From assembly GCF_022919575.1 (NCBI RefSeq), contig NZ_CP095071.1, positions 1,302,001 through 1,366,000 of the forward strand: a DNA stretch of 64,000 nucleotides, read 5' to 3'. Each line of letters opens with the position of its first letter. Position 1 is the first letter of the stretch. Position numbers and translations under genes: made by a program. Below the pieces are notes generated by a model. It made no database searches. It was not told the origin of the DNA and was given only the letters and a program-made list of their open reading frames with translations. The DNA comes from Gracilibacillus salinarum (GTDB lineage Bacteria; Bacillota; Bacilli; Bacillales; Amphibacillaceae). Shown one piece after another: positions 47,767 through 56,500 of this stretch.

Positions 47767-49185
47767 TTAATTTGCTTGTTTGTTCTTCTTACTTCTGCGA
47801 TTAACGGCCACAATAAATGAAATAAAACCACCAAAAATGAAGACCATCATCGCGATGAAAATCCAGTTAAATCCTGTATTTTCTTCTAAAACAAAGATAT
47901 TGCTCGTTTCACGATCCAGTATTAATCTATAGGTACCATCTTCCTGTTTTCGCACAATATTGTCGTCTAACAAACCACGAAGCTGCATATCGTCCCCAAG
48001 TCCCTCTAGTGAAACCGATTGGGTTTCCGTGTCATTGTTGATAGCAATGTACATCGTTTCATTTTGATCACTTCGTTTATATACGATCATCGCTCCTTGT
48101 TGTCCGACAACTTCCAGATCACCTTGTTGTAAAGACGAAGATTGACTTCTTATTTGTGCTAATTTTTGAAGATGCTGCATTAGCTCTTCATCATTATTAT
48201 TTACTTGCGCCATCCGGTGATCCGGTTCTGCCTTACCATTGTCCATCGGAACTTCTATCCCTTGATAAAGTAAGGAAGATCCAGGCAATGTGTATAGTAA
48301 CGTAGAAGCTAATTTCCATCTTGTTACTGGATGAAATCCTGCTTGTACTGCTTCATGAGTAAAACGATTGGTAAAAGCAGATTCCATATAATGTACCCCA
48401 CCGGAATCACTCGTTACTAACGATTCCAACGATTCACCTGGCTGTTTGAGAATTTCTGTTGCTTCCGACTTGAAAGAATGATTCATAGCAGATTCTGTTT
48501 CGCTTCCATCCACTATCAATGTCACATCTTCGTTTTCTTGCTGAAGACGAGCGCGCAATTCTTCAATAAAAGATGCTGGTGTATCCTGATCAACATAAAT
48601 ATGAAAACCGTCAATATCAGCACTCGTTAACCAATGTACTGCTGTTTCGATAAAGTAGTTCTGCAAATCATCATTTGTTAAATCTAACCCTGGCAAGGAT
48701 TGACCAAAGACATCTACTGTATTGCCGGATTGCCAGTCAGAAGGTTCCTGAACCCACGGATGTGTCGTCGCAACATGTGTTAATGGCAAATCCAGAATGA
48801 CTTCGATATCCTGTTCATGTGCTTTTTTGACTAAGTTTTGTAAATCAGCGATATCACCAAATTGCTCATTTACCGTTTGAAAATCGCTGGTATCAAAACC
48901 GTGGTAAGATTGTGCTGACATAATTGGACTAAGGTTAATCATCGAGATACCCAGCTCATTAAAGTGATCTAATTTATCCGTTACCCCTTGCAAATCGCCC
49001 CCATAATAGGCAGAAGGATCATCGATATTAATATTGATATCATTACTGTTGTCTCCGTTTACAAATCGATCTACCAGAAGGTAATAGATTTGTTCACTAG
49101 GCTGCTCCTCTGCCATTACAGAAATACTTGGCATGATCAAAAGTAACAGCACGGAGATTGCTAGTATTCGTTTTATGTAATACAT
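47767..49185 (-). CDS. Membrane-anchored GH13 (alpha-amylase)-like protein, catalytic residues lost
   Basis: 472 aa with a signal peptide (1-25), a GH13 barrel and a C-terminal helix (about 445-463) followed by a basic tail, so it is anchored outside. The fold is clear: YYLLVDRFVNGD, YYGGDLQG, SYHGFDTSDF, TLPGSSLLYQGIEVPMDNG, and a beta C-domain. The usual catalytic sites are altered. DGFRxD is DGFHIY (residues 192-197), the general-acid GE is VDG (225-227), and the NHD stabiliser is SAF (269-271). It is therefore probably a pseudoenzyme or sugar-binding protein. AAGGGGAG precedes the ATG. Flanked by E6 and E7. Confidence 0.85.
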   Translation of the reverse strand: MYYIKRILAISVLLLLIMPSISVMAEEQPSEQIYYLLVDRFVNGDNSNDININIDDPSAYYGGDLQGVTDKLDHFNELGISMINLSPIMSAQSYHGFDTSDFQTVNEQFGDIADLQNLVKKAHEQDIEVILDLPLTHVATTHPWVQEPSDWQSGNTVDVFGQSLPGLDLTNDDLQNYFIETAVHWLTSADIDGFHIYVDQDTPASFIEELRARLQQENEDVTLIVDGSETESAMNHSFKSEATEILKQPGESLESLVTSDSGGVHYMESAFTNRFTHEAVQAGFHPVTRWKLASTLLYTLPGSSLLYQGIEVPMDNGKAEPDHRMAQVNNNDEELMQHLQKLAQIRSQSSSLQQGDLEVVGQQGAMIVYKRSDQNETMYIAINNDTETQSVSLEGLGDDMQLRGLLDDNIVRKQEDGTYRLILDRETSNIFVLEENTGFNWIFIAMMVFIFGGFISFIVAVNRRSKKNKQAN

Positions 49186-49289
49186 ATTGCTCCCCTTTTC
49201 TCAATAGATTCCTCCTCTATTATCCTAGACAATTACAGAAAGTCAAATACCCGTTAGGTAATTTCTTATGAATTTTTTGTGAATCCTAA

Positions 49290-50045
49290 CGAAAAATCGG
49301 GTATAACCCGCCAGGTCTTATTTGATTTGAATTTTATATAACTACCTATAATATGGATTATGTAGCTAGCCATTGCTAGCCGAGCATCCATATTGAGATA
49401 TTTAATATGCTAGGATACCGCTCCGTCCAACCACGTCCACGTCCTGCGGGGCACGGCTGAAGCTAGGCTACTACTAGAATTACTTCTCTGCTGCCTTGCA
49501 CCGAGGAAGCCTACTTCGAAGCGTTACTAGTAGACACAGGTGCAGACGTTGTGGATCTTCAGCGCCTGCCTGTCCCGCGGGAGTCTACGTGGTTGGCCTA
49601 CGCTGATGTATAGCTCCACAATTGATGCGACAGCTAGGATATGAAGCACTATTTGCAAGATTCACACCATATATTGATGAAGTACATTGCCTAGCACCAC
49701 TGCTTCTAGCTGTTCCAATCGTTGTAGTACTTCCCATTAGCGTAGGAAATAGGCGGAGACTCCTCATGCCTCAGCGCGAGCTAAAGATCTATTGTGCCTG
49801 TGTCTGCAAGCATTGCTTCGAAGTGTGCTTCCTCGGCACAAGGCAGCAGAGAGGCTGTTCAAGTTGTAGCCTAGCTGAAGCCGTTCCCACAGGACGCGGA
49901 GCCTATTTCCGAAGCTTTGCTAAGCAAATGACTTCTATCAAAATTAATACAATGTCAGACAGTTCTACTTTACATAATCCATATTATCGGCACTAAACTT
50001 CATGCTCAATATGATTACTGCTGTTACTGCACTTTTATACTCCCT
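49290..50045. repeat. Repeat element E7 (inverted-interior form)
   Basis: The inverted repeats are at 49342-49364 and 49970-49992. Module B (CCAACCACGT...ACGTGGTTGG) comes first and module A (GGAAATAGG...CCTATTTCC) second, reverse-complemented relative to E2 and E6. The left outer flank nonetheless matches E2 and the right outer flank matches E6. Module B also holds an extra inner segment (CTGCCTTGCACCGAGGAAGC...) normally seen in module A. No gene is seen. Confidence 0.87.
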
Positions 50046-50084
50046 TTTGACTAAGAACATATACGCAAAAACTTTTTTTCATAT

Positions 50085-50131
50085 AAAAGATAGATAGAAA
50101 CAGAACGGCTCCTGCCTCATCTATCTTTTTT
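50085..50131 (-). terminator. Terminator after the 150-aa membrane protein gene
   Basis: AAAAGATAGAT and ATCTATCTTTT with a loop of about 23 nt and a T run on the plus strand; an A/T-rich tail on the minus strand. Bidirectional function is possible. Confidence 0.6.
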
Positions 50132-50133
50132 CA

Positions 50134-50586
50134 TTAACGCTCTATTGCATGCTTATATCTTTTTTTCAAATTTTCCCGCGTACGGTACAAAAAAATTAAA
50201 CTGATTAAAAAAAGCATTGGGATGATGAATGATAGGATATTTCGCCAGTGAAATGGCATGTATTTGATAAATGTTGCTTTATAATAGAGCTGATCAGCCT
50301 TTACTGCGATCGCATCTTTTTCGTCCACTTTATCCATCTTGAAATACTTCGTTCCAACCGGGTACTGGTTAGAAGCATTACCATGAAAACTCCCTGTCTG
50401 TTCATTAGCAACCTTCGTAACTTGACCGAGCAACAGCCCTACATCGGAAGGGTCTACTTGGTCTGAGGTTACTTCATATACACGTCCGTCTAAAACAACA
50501 AAAGGGTATGCCCATGTTAATGCATATAGAGAGGTCGGGATCCATAAAAGAAGCAGTATACTTATCAGCAACTTTTTTCTTATCAT
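50134..50586 (-). CDS. Bitopic membrane protein, unknown function
   Basis: 150 aa from ATG 50586 (a GTG at 50595 is also possible). It has one helix near each end (about 5-25 and 115-137) enclosing an extracytoplasmic domain of about 85 residues (VVLDGRVYEVTSDQVDPSDVG..., KYFKMDKVDEKDAIAVKADQLYYKA), then a basic cytosolic tail. No known motif. It starts 30 nt after asnO and is probably co-transcribed with it. Confidence 0.7.
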   Translation of the reverse strand: MIRKKLLISILLLLWIPTSLYALTWAYPFVVLDGRVYEVTSDQVDPSDVGLLLGQVTKVANEQTGSFHGNASNQYPVGTKYFKMDKVDEKDAIAVKADQLYYKATFIKYMPFHWRNILSFIIPMLFLISLIFLYRTRENLKKRYKHAIER

Positions 50587-50615
50587 AACCCTCACTACTT
50601 TCTAAATTTTTCAGC

Positions 50616-52463
50616 TTACACCTTGATTTTTACATTATGAAGCTTTAACCAATGTTCAATCTGGCAAATGTGTGCCAACAGCTGTGGACCTGTCATTAAT
50701 TGGCCAAACCACGGTGCACTAATATTGGAGGCTTTCTGTGCAACTAACTCCTTCACCTTTTCCCTATCTAAAATCTCGAATAATCGTGCATCTTTATCAG
50801 CAATAATCTCTTCCATCCAATTTACGACAGCTTTCGTATATGCTGGATGATGTGTTTTTGGATACGGACTTTTCTTACGATAAAGAATTTCATCTGGAAG
50901 AATTCCCTCTAATGCTTTTCGAAGTATGCCTTTTTCACGGTTATCGTGGGTTTTTATTTCCCAGGGAATATTCCAAACGTATTCTACTAAATGGTGATCA
51001 CTAAAAGGTACGCGCGCTTCAAAACTAGCGCCCATACTCATTCTATCCTTGCGATCCAGCAGTGTAGGCATAAACCAATGCATATTAAGATAAAACATTT
51101 GACGTCTAGCAGTAGCTTCTGCATCTTCCCCATCTAACAATGGTGCTTCGTTAATGGTCTGATCATACCTTTTTTGCGTATAATTAGCCAAGTTAAGTTT
51201 GTGATTCATGTCATCTCGAAGTAAATTTTGTCGTACTTCGGAAGATCGAATCCAAGGAAAACCTTCTCGATTTAAGTCATCCTCCCGATAAAACCACGGA
51301 TATCCGCCGAATATTTCATCAGCACATTCACCAGACAATGCTACCGTCACTTTCTGTTTGGTTTGCTGACAAAACCATAACAAGGAAGAATCAACATCTG
51401 CCATTCCAGGTAAATCACGATATTTAACCGCATCTTTCAATAAATCTACTAAAGTCAGATTATCAATCACAAAATTGTGATGGACCGTACCAAATTGTTC
51501 TACCATTTTGTCAATATATTCATTATCTCGATTTGGTTGGAAACTGCTTTTCTTAAAATACTTTTCGTTTTCTTGATAATCAATTGAGAAAGTTTGAAGA
51601 GGATCTTTATTGTGCTTATTCAAGTAGTTCGTAGCAATTGCTGTAATCGCACTGGAATCAACCCCTCCTGACAAAAAAGTTCCCAGTGGAACATCAGAGA
51701 CGAGCTGTCTTTCCACTGCATCGATGAACAATGCGCGGACGTGTTCAGCAGTTTCTTCTACAGAATGTGTATGTTGTTTACTTTTCACATTCCAATAACG
51801 CCTGGTTTTCCAGCCATTTCGATCGAAGATACCAACGTGTGCCGCTCTCAATTCATGGATGCCATCGAAAACACCATGACCAGGTGTACGTGAGGGACCA
51901 AGTGCAAATATTTCGGACAAACCTTCTTCCGTAATAACAGGCTCTACTTCATCGTGGGCAAGTAGCGCTTTAATCTCAGAACCGAATATCAATCCACTTT
52001 GATGCAACGAATAGAATAATGGTTTTACACCTAATCGATCACGGGCCATGAATAGCTGCTGTTTTTGCTGATCCCATATGGCATAGGCAAAAATTCCATT
52101 CAACTTATCAACGTGGTCCTCGCCCCATTCCATATAACTTTTCAATAAAACTTCCGTGTCCGAATGGGAATCAAACTGCCATCCTGCCTTTAATAATTCA
52201 CTTCTAATATCTTCTGTGTTATAAAGCTCCCCATTATACACGAGAATATATTTATTACCATTTTTCTCATTAATCATTGGCTGCTTTCCACCTGCTGGAT
52301 CGACTACGATTAAACGGCGATGGCCAAATCCAACATGTGTTTCAAAATAAAAGCCATTCTGATCGGGGCCACGATCGGCAATTTCTTTCGTCATCTGATA
52401 GACTTGTTGTTGCTCTTGCTCAACGCTGCGGGTAAAATCGATCCATCCTGTAATCCCACACAT
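50616..52463 (-). CDS. asnO: Asparagine synthetase (glutamine-hydrolysing) AsnO
   Basis: 615 aa from ATG 52463, required so that Cys2 (MCGITGW) becomes the N-terminal nucleophile of the glutaminase domain. The synthetase half has the PP-loop FLSGGVDSSAI, SGECADEIFGGYPW and DRMSMGASFEARVPF. It converts Asp and Gln to Asn and Glu with ATP. Length and position match B. subtilis AsnO (YisO), the sporulation-linked paralogue. AAAGGTG lies 12 nt upstream, a rather long spacing. Confidence 0.93.
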   Translation of the reverse strand: MCGITGWIDFTRSVEQEQQQVYQMTKEIADRGPDQNGFYFETHVGFGHRRLIVVDPAGGKQPMINEKNGNKYILVYNGELYNTEDIRSELLKAGWQFDSHSDTEVLLKSYMEWGEDHVDKLNGIFAYAIWDQQKQQLFMARDRLGVKPLFYSLHQSGLIFGSEIKALLAHDEVEPVITEEGLSEIFALGPSRTPGHGVFDGIHELRAAHVGIFDRNGWKTRRYWNVKSKQHTHSVEETAEHVRALFIDAVERQLVSDVPLGTFLSGGVDSSAITAIATNYLNKHNKDPLQTFSIDYQENEKYFKKSSFQPNRDNEYIDKMVEQFGTVHHNFVIDNLTLVDLLKDAVKYRDLPGMADVDSSLLWFCQQTKQKVTVALSGECADEIFGGYPWFYREDDLNREGFPWIRSSEVRQNLLRDDMNHKLNLANYTQKRYDQTINEAPLLDGEDAEATARRQMFYLNMHWFMPTLLDRKDRMSMGASFEARVPFSDHHLVEYVWNIPWEIKTHDNREKGILRKALEGILPDEILYRKKSPYPKTHHPAYTKAVVNWMEEIIADKDARLFEILDREKVKELVAQKASNISAPWFGQLMTGPQLLAHICQIEHWLKLHNVKIKV

Positions 52464-52645
52464 ACTGTATCGACACACCTTTCCCTTTCTTAGTAGCTCT
52501 TAATAATGTATGCAAGTGCCCTAGGAAAATGAACCAGGTTTCGTACTGCCGATGGTCAGTAAGAGAAGTAGCCGGTCGGAGCAGTCTTCCAGCTTCCTAC
52601 AGCTAATTACCTTAATGAAAGTAACTATCTATATACTTTTACAAC

Positions 52646-52681
52646 AGAAAAAAGCCGCGGATATAATACCGCGGCTTTTTA
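52646..52681 (-). terminator. Terminator of yisL
   Basis: AAAAAGCCGCGG and CCGCGGCTTTTT around ATATAATA. Confidence 0.88.
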
Positions 52682-53053
52682 TTAAAACAATTTAACACCC
52701 ATTGGTAAACGTCCAAATCCTAATACCAGTACAATAACAGCAGCTATTACTAACTGAATCCAAAAGCTTTTGGCTGATTTTCCTTTTGACGTTTTGACGA
52801 GGATCATTTCGATGGCTGCGATTACCCACAAGCCAGCTAACGCTTTAATGATTAACTCACCAGCATATGTCGAAAATCCTCCGTCCATATACTGTGCGAA
52901 TAGATCTCCACCCGAATAAAGTAGAAGCAGATAATCCAGACGTAAGATCATATGTAAGATTTTCCCTGCTTTATTCCCTTTTTTGTACATCGCATAGGAG
53001 ACAAATAACAGAATTAATGCTAACACCCATGCTGTAATGTGTAAGTGTGTCAT
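52682..53053 (-). CDS. yisL: YisL family membrane protein (DUF1516)
   Basis: 123 aa with four membrane helices. Family features are the N-terminal HITAWVLALILLFVSY, KILHMILRLDYLLLLYSGG and KALAGLWVIAAIEMIL. Function unknown. GGGGGTG precedes the ATG. It lies between the gerP/addAB block and asnO, as in B. subtilis. Confidence 0.9.
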   Translation of the reverse strand: MTHLHITAWVLALILLFVSYAMYKKGNKAGKILHMILRLDYLLLLYSGGDLFAQYMDGGFSTYAGELIIKALAGLWVIAAIEMILVKTSKGKSAKSFWIQLVIAAVIVLVLGFGRLPMGVKLF

Positions 53054-53205
53054 CTTTTGTACACCCCCAAAATATATTTATCAAACTCATCATATCATGT
53101 AATCGATTAGATTTCATTTTTCATCTATCTATTCACTCAATTGTCATAAACTTCTTCCGCTCCTAAGGCACAATAGTAATTGTTATCCAGCCAGTTCATT
53201 GTTTC

Positions 53206-54420
53206 TTAGCTGTTTACTGTCTGTTCCTCTTTCTGGCTATCTTCAGCAGATCGTTTATTCGTTAATTTCTTCTGATAGATGAGACTTCTCCATAGCCACT
53301 CGATTGGCCCTCTTTTGTACCGCTTCAGCCATAGATAACTAAACAACACCTGTAACGGATATACAATGATACCAACGAAGAACGTTTGCCATGGTGACAA
53401 TTCACCATATAAACCAAAACCGATGGAATAGAACAGCATGACGCCAATCAAAGACTGTAAAATATAATTGGTAAGTGCCATTTTTCCGACATAACCGATT
53501 AAATCAAACAGCTGTTTTGCATAGCGATAACTAAATGCAATGGTAATCATGTAGAAAATAGCAGACGCAGTGCCACCAAATTCATCTTGTATCAAAGAAA
53601 GCCAAATGGGATTACCCAGCACATACGGTCCTGCTTTACAAAGCATAAAGATAACAAAAGATCCAATCCACCAACGCTTAAGTACTTTCTGATTTTGATC
53701 AATATCATGTAGCCACTTATTTCTGGCAAAAACTAAGCCGAGAAGAAAAATGGGTAAAATGTTGAGCAGAACAAAGAAAAAGTTCATTGGTGAATTACCG
53801 TAAAACCAGTCTGTCGCATTTTGGCTGAGTATATCAGTCCAGCTTCCAGCACCGTAATGCTGAAAAGCTGCAGCAATTGCTGCCTGATCAGAAAGATTTT
53901 CAAGATTTTCGATTAAGCTCACTAGAAACAACAAACCGGAATATAACAAGACTGGAATCAACAATACCGAAATACTCCACGCCAGTATGGTACGATTACT
54001 GCGACGAAGGAATAATAACAGTAAAAAACCAATGACGGCATATGTAATAAGAATATCACCATACCAGATTAAAAACGCATGAAGCAGTCCAATTACCAGT
54101 AATATTACAAATCTTCGGATCAACCATTTACGAGGTGATGCTACCTGTTTCTTTTGTAGATTCTCATATATAATTTGAGCACCAAATCCAAATAAAAATG
54201 AAAACAAGGAATAAAAACTTGCCTGAAAGAAGATGTCCAAGATGACTTGCCATATTCCTGCTTCTCCTGTCCCCCAATAGTTATGTCCGTTCCCGTACAT
54301 AAAGTATGGCGCATGAAAAGAAGCTAAGTTAACCATAAAGATACCAAAAATAGCGAAGCCTCTTGCAGTATCAATCCAAGGTAGTCTGTTTGAATCCTGT
54401 AACGGTGTAGCTTGATTCAT
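53206..54420 (-). CDS. DUF418/YeiB-type membrane protein
   Basis: 404 aa with about ten membrane segments. It begins RLPWIDTARGFAIFGIFMVNLASFHAP, the typical start of this family. Conserved later parts are FYSLFSFLFGFGAQI, GLLHAFLIWYGDILITYAVIGF, MALTNYILQSLIGVMLFYSIGFGLYG and the C-terminal W-x-L-x-R-Y-K-R-G-P-I-E-W-L-W-R. Function is not established; it resembles acyltransferase-like membrane proteins. AAGGGGG precedes the ATG. An R2 repeat sits 36 nt upstream. Confidence 0.85.
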   Translation of the reverse strand: MNQATPLQDSNRLPWIDTARGFAIFGIFMVNLASFHAPYFMYGNGHNYWGTGEAGIWQVILDIFFQASFYSLFSFLFGFGAQIIYENLQKKQVASPRKWLIRRFVILLVIGLLHAFLIWYGDILITYAVIGFLLLLFLRRSNRTILAWSISVLLIPVLLYSGLLFLVSLIENLENLSDQAAIAAAFQHYGAGSWTDILSQNATDWFYGNSPMNFFFVLLNILPIFLLGLVFARNKWLHDIDQNQKVLKRWWIGSFVIFMLCKAGPYVLGNPIWLSLIQDEFGGTASAIFYMITIAFSYRYAKQLFDLIGYVGKMALTNYILQSLIGVMLFYSIGFGLYGELSPWQTFFVGIIVYPLQVLFSYLWLKRYKRGPIEWLWRSLIYQKKLTNKRSAEDSQKEEQTVNS

Positions 54421-54456
54421 TAATTTTCCCCCTTTATTACATAATAGTTATATTTA

Positions 54457-54540
54457 TTTTATCACGACGCTAACTTCCTGATAAGTTTCGCTAACAACCA
54501 GTGGGGTTTAAAACCCTAACTGATTGAAGTCTCACTTTAT
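54457..54540 (-). repeat. R2 repeat, copy d (first hairpin deleted)
   Basis: Starts TTTTATCACGACGCTAAC and ends GTCTCACTTTAT like copy c. The first hairpin is missing, as if lost between the two TAAC words that flank it in other copies. The second hairpin is present but eroded. It sits in the leader of the DUF418 gene. Confidence 0.75.
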
Positions 54541-54589
54541 CTTATATATGGCAGAAACTCGTATTTCGAAGTTTTTTTTACACTCGTTT

Positions 54590-54617
54590 CACAAACTGGG
54601 TCTAGATTCATAAACTA
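54590..54617 (+). promoter_or_regulatory. Sigma-K promoter of the gerP operon
   Basis: CAC, 16-bp spacer, CATAAACTA, fitting the mother-cell sigma-K consensus (AC, then CATAnnnTA). It lies 37 bp upstream of gerPA. B. subtilis gerP is also sigma-K dependent. Confidence 0.75.
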
Positions 54618-54653
54618 AATAAAGAATGATGTATCAATGTTAGGATGATGTTT

Positions 54654-54872
54654 ATGCCAGCGATTGTTGGTGCTGTTAAAGTAATTAACATTGGTTCCTC
54701 CAGTATTTTTCATATCGGGGATGTTTACCGGATTCAGCCTTATACACAGGCAAAAACCTTTGCTGGAGGAGGCTCGTTTAATACTGGTGATGGCATTCGT
54801 GTTCATTTAGAGAACGCCCAGACAACAATGGTCGATGATGACCAATTTGATCAAAATATTTCGGGCATTTAG
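54654..54872 (+). CDS. gerPA: Spore germination/coat permeability protein GerPA
   Basis: 72 aa from ATG 54654 (AGGATG 8 nt upstream). It starts with the GerPA/PF signature MPAIVGAVKVINIGSSSIFHIGD and has the glycine-rich GGGSFNTGDG. It is a small coat protein needed for germinants to cross the coat. First gene of the operon, so GerPA rather than its paralogue GerPF. Confidence 0.92.
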   Translation: MPAIVGAVKVINIGSSSIFHIGDVYRIQPYTQAKTFAGGGSFNTGDGIRVHLENAQTTMVDDDQFDQNISGI

Positions 54873-54884
54873 CAGGTGATTCTT

Positions 54885-55088
54885 TTGCATCTCACAGTTA
54901 ACCAATCGATTTATATTCATTTTTTGAAAGTTGGCAGTGTCAGTAATTCCTCTGTATTACAAATCGGGAGTACCGGAAAAATGCAAGCCATGTCTCAGCT
55001 ATATAATACGGGGCAATTTGAGGGTCCAGCAGAAGAAGCTGTTCCCCTAGGCGTTACAGAACCACTGGTACCATTAACACCTTTTTAA
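54885..55088 (+). CDS. gerPB: GerPB
   Basis: 67 aa from TTG 54885 (AGGTG 6 nt upstream; a GTG at 54876 lies inside that site). The family pattern is VNQSIYIHFLKVGSVSNSSVLQIGSTG then LYNTGQF and a proline-rich tail. It is a coat component of the GerP set, 12 nt after gerPA. Confidence 0.88.
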   Translation: MHLTVNQSIYIHFLKVGSVSNSSVLQIGSTGKMQAMSQLYNTGQFEGPAEEAVPLGVTEPLVPLTPF

Positions 55089-55112
55089 CATTCTCAGAGA
55101 GGAGTAATCAAT

Positions 55113-55649
55113 ATGGATTATCACATGATGTCTTATTACATTCATCAACTGCAGCAGCAAGTGCAGCAACAATCTCAACAGATCAACTCCTTAGAGAATC
55201 GCATCCAGCAGCTTGAACAGCAACAAACCGGTCCGAAAACAAATATTGAAAAGTTAGAATATCATTTTGACCAGTTAAAGATCGAACGGCTAGACGGCTC
55301 CCTGCACATTGGGGTAACGCCAGAAGATCTACAACAGATGGAGGACTTCTCTATCCCTCAGGCAACAGGCAGCCCAATGCCGTCAGTTCATCAGACATTA
55401 GAACACTATGTAAATCAAGACTTACCTCCATACATTCAATCGTTAGAGGAGCAATTTCAATATCCATTAGATGAGAGTTACCGTCAAACATTACTCAAGG
55501 ACTTAAAGCAACAATTGACTAGTCGCATCGCCCATTATCAACAGGCCAAGGTGCCACCAGATCAGATGCCACAGCATATCTTATCAAATGTTCAACAGGA
55601 ATTGCAGACAGGATTAAGAAGATGGTTCGAAAATCAACAAAAGGGGTAA
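55113..55649 (+). CDS. gerPC: GerPC
   Basis: 178 aa. A glutamine-rich coiled coil at about 10-45 (IHQLQQQVQQQSQQINSLE) precedes a conserved middle, IEKLEYHFDQLKIERLDGSLHIGVTPED, and a helical C-terminal half. It is the largest GerP protein and the likely scaffold of the group. GAGAGGAG precedes the ATG. Confidence 0.92.
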   Translation: MDYHMMSYYIHQLQQQVQQQSQQINSLENRIQQLEQQQTGPKTNIEKLEYHFDQLKIERLDGSLHIGVTPEDLQQMEDFSIPQATGSPMPSVHQTLEHYVNQDLPPYIQSLEEQFQYPLDESYRQTLLKDLKQQLTSRIAHYQQAKVPPDQMPQHILSNVQQELQTGLRRWFENQQKG

Positions 55650-55654
55650 TAAGT

Positions 55655-55864
55655 ATGCATTATCAAGTCAACAACTGGAATATTGGTGTCGGGAACATTT
55701 CCATACTCGGGGTATCTGCTTCCTCACTTTTTATTGTGGGTGACAGCCATGAAATTCATCTGGCATCTTTATTCGATACACCTCCGGAATCCTATGTCGT
55801 TGGTGTGGACAATACGACTAGGAGAAATGAAGAGTTGATTACAGATGTTCCCGCGAATGACTAG
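55655..55864 (+). CDS. gerPD: GerPD
   Basis: 69 aa from ATG 55655 with AAAAGGGG upstream. Contains NNWNIGVGNISILGVSASSLFIVGD, the family core. It follows gerPC by 5 nt; its end overlaps the gerPE start by 20 nt, so the two are translationally linked. Confidence 0.88.
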   Translation: MHYQVNNWNIGVGNISILGVSASSLFIVGDSHEIHLASLFDTPPESYVVGVDNTTRRNEELITDVPAND

Positions 55865-56231
55865 AGTTAAACAATTAAAAATGGAGAGTTTATCGTATAG
55901 TTCGATCTTTCAAATCGGTGATGCTAAGGAAATTGAACCTAGGGCAGACGTACTGGCAGTCCAAAAAGAAGGCGGTATTTCGTCTGACAAAGGTTTCGAA
56001 TTAGAGCAATATCCGATTTTCAACACGGAACTCTATCCTCTGCAAGATCATGAAACCGTAACAGGTGAGCACTGCAATCACCACCCCAACATTTCCGTAT
56101 CCTCTATTTTTATAAATGGGGTTTCCTCATCTGGGGTCGTACAGTTAGGCAGTAACAAACATATTAATGCAATATCGAAAATCAAACACATTCGTATGCT
56201 AACAGATAATAATAAGGGTGAGAATCATTAA
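55845..56231 (+). CDS. gerPE: GerPE
   Basis: 128 aa. The start at 55845 gives an N terminus (MFPRMTRVKQLKMESLSYSS) that aligns in register with known GerPE; the ATG at 55857 is an alternative. It holds two copies of the coat motif: SSIFQIGDAKEI at about 19-30 and SSGVVQLGSNKHI near residue 100. Confidence 0.88.
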   Translation: MFPRMTRVKQLKMESLSYSSIFQIGDAKEIEPRADVLAVQKEGGISSDKGFELEQYPIFNTELYPLQDHETVTGEHCNHHPNISVSSIFINGVSSSGVVQLGSNKHINAISKIKHIRMLTDNNKGENH

Positions 56232-56259
56232 TGAAATATATTAGAAAGGTTGTGAAAAA

Positions 56260-56478
56260 ATGCCTTCTATCGTAGGACCAATTAAAATAAATAGCGTTGG
56301 TGGTGGTGTTATTAATTTTGGTGACAGTTTCTATCTTTCGCCGAAAAGTGCATCAAAATCAGCAAGTGGTGCTGGTGCCAATAATAATGGTGATTTCTCT
56401 AACACCAATACTGGTTTTAACATTACCAATGCAGTTGATCCGGATGCTGTTGACCAGGTAATTGGGGGTAATGCATAA
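56260..56478 (+). CDS. gerPF: GerPF
   Basis: 72 aa. MPSIVGPIKINSVGGGVINFGD followed by FYLSPKSASKSASGAGANNNGD, the classic GerPA/PF pattern, closest to PF by operon position. GAAAGG precedes the ATG. Last gene of gerP; its stop codon lies in a hairpin shared with addA. Confidence 0.92.
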   Translation: MPSIVGPIKINSVGGGVINFGDSFYLSPKSASKSASGAGANNNGDFSNTNTGFNITNAVDPDAVDQVIGGNA

Positions 56479-56500
56479 GGAGTTGTACTCCTTATGCATG
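56471..56500. terminator. Shared hairpin at the convergent ends of gerPF and addA
   Basis: ATGCATAAGGAGT and ACTCCTTATGCAT around TGT. Both stop codons lie within the stem. There is no T run, so it may protect 3' ends rather than terminate. Confidence 0.65.
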
